Part shown: positions 63,691 through 64,000 of the stretch, piece by piece | How the letters are laid out: every line of letters starts with the position of its first letter | Position numbering within the stretch: the stretch's first letter is position 1 | Source of the DNA: Roseomonas sp. AR75 | GTDB taxonomy: Bacteria; Pseudomonadota; Alphaproteobacteria; Acetobacterales; Acetobacteraceae | Length of the DNA stretch: 64,000 nt | Reading direction: 5' to 3' | NCBI RefSeq assembly: GCF_005222815.1 | Contig: NZ_STGB01000001.1 | Location: 372,001 to 436,000 of the forward strand | Notes under the pieces: generated by a model | Databases searched by the model: none | Seen by the model: only the letters and a program-made list of their open reading frames with translations | Told to the model about the DNA's origin: nothing | Made by a program: the position numbers and the translations under genes

Positions 63691-64000
63691 TCACCCGCCC
63701 GGGCGCCAGCGGACGAGGTGGCCGAGTTCCGACGCCTCCCCGTCCGTCGTGCCGATCACCGCATCCAGGTCGATGTTGCCGCGGCCCGGGATCTCGAGGA
63801 TCGGCGGCTCGAGCGAGACGATGCGGGACCCCAACGGCGCCTCGACATGCCCCGCCGCGGAGGTCTGGCCGGCCTCGGCGGGCTCGTTGCCGCGGGGGTG
63901 GGCGTCCGACGGCTCGTCATGGCCCGCGTAGCCAACGCCCTTCATGGGCGCGAAGGTGTAGCGGTGCTCGCGGGGCGTCCCCCCACGCTCGATCGGATAG
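63691..64000 (-). CDS. Unrecognised protein, C-terminal part (runs off right edge)
   Basis: The frame is open to the window edge and gives the last 102 residues. The sequence is rich in Gly, Pro and charged residues (GYAGHDEPSDAHPRGNEPAEAG) with a short hydrophobic-acidic section (SRIVSLEPPILEIPG, then NIDLDAVIGTTDGEASELGHLV). I do not recognise a family. An internal ATG at 63945 is not needed, because the codons before it stay open and have similar composition. Confidence 0.5.
   Translation of the reverse strand, partial: YPIERGGTPREHRYTFAPMKGVGYAGHDEPSDAHPRGNEPAEAGQTSAAGHVEAPLGSRIVSLEPPILEIPGRGNIDLDAVIGTTDGEASELGHLVRWRPGG

Overview
The window is about 70% G+C and almost fully coding. The gene content points to an alphaproteobacterium of the Acetobacteraceae (Roseomonas-like): many TRAP and Bug/TctC solute receptors, homospermidine synthase next to an ornithine decarboxylase of the alanine-racemase fold, OpgC, a PEP-CTERM remnant and a complete late queuosine pathway. 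This placement is inferred from gene content, not from a marker gene. No tRNA, rRNA, insertion sequence, prophage or CRISPR array was found.

Layout. (1) 1-8,870, minus strand: a hexuronate catabolism operon with a GntR regulator, a TRAP transporter (dctP-Q-M), a zinc polyol dehydrogenase, uxuA, uxuB, a LysR regulator and the start of an ABC binding protein. (2) 8,941-14,736: an MFS transporter and IclR regulator (minus) beside an acyl-CoA ligase, a hot-dog dehydratase and a Bug receptor (plus). (3) 14,833-18,679: a DUF3141 PHA-synthase-like protein converging on an HlyD/small membrane protein pair. (4) 18,706-24,623: a DapA-family lyase and LysR gene, then a divergent operon (hydratase, CoA-transferase, Bug receptor, CitE-type lyase) that fits C5-dicarboxylate breakdown. 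(5) 24,743-32,501: OpgC, adenine deaminase, two unknown proteins, an orphan peptide-type binding protein, a phosphoribosyltransferase and a nucleoside hydrolase, read as purine salvage. (6) 32,514-40,526: a TRAP-type receptor coupled to a hybrid histidine kinase, an OsmC peroxidase, a PEP-CTERM gene remnant and a second TRAP transporter. (7) 40,713-50,797: polyamine metabolism (agmatinase-like, ornithine decarboxylase with a long structured leader, homospermidine synthase), a DenD-like/2-hydroxyacid dehydrogenase pair and a polyamine-type ABC importer. (8) 51,052-55,073: an ABC importer plus cytosine-deaminase-like hydrolase behind a near-consensus sigma-54 promoter. (9) 55,078-57,768: two paralogous flavodoxin oxidoreductases around a cupin, and a Bug receptor. 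(10) 57,833-63,615, minus strand: queA-tgt-queF-[phd-vapC]-queG-queC-amidotransferase.

The most striking feature is in the last block. A Phd/VapC toxin-antitoxin pair sits inside the queuosine operon. Its toxin stop overlaps the queG start, the toxin appears to start at a CTG codon inside the antitoxin stop, and the pair has its own candidate leaderless promoter and operator. VapC toxins are tRNA or rRNA nucleases and queuosine is an anticodon modification, so a functional link is plausible but unproven.

Other points worth following are the structured leader before ornithine decarboxylase, the sigma-54 promoter, the receptor-kinase pair, a palindrome that coincides with the iclR -10 element, and a dispersed GC-rich hairpin family.
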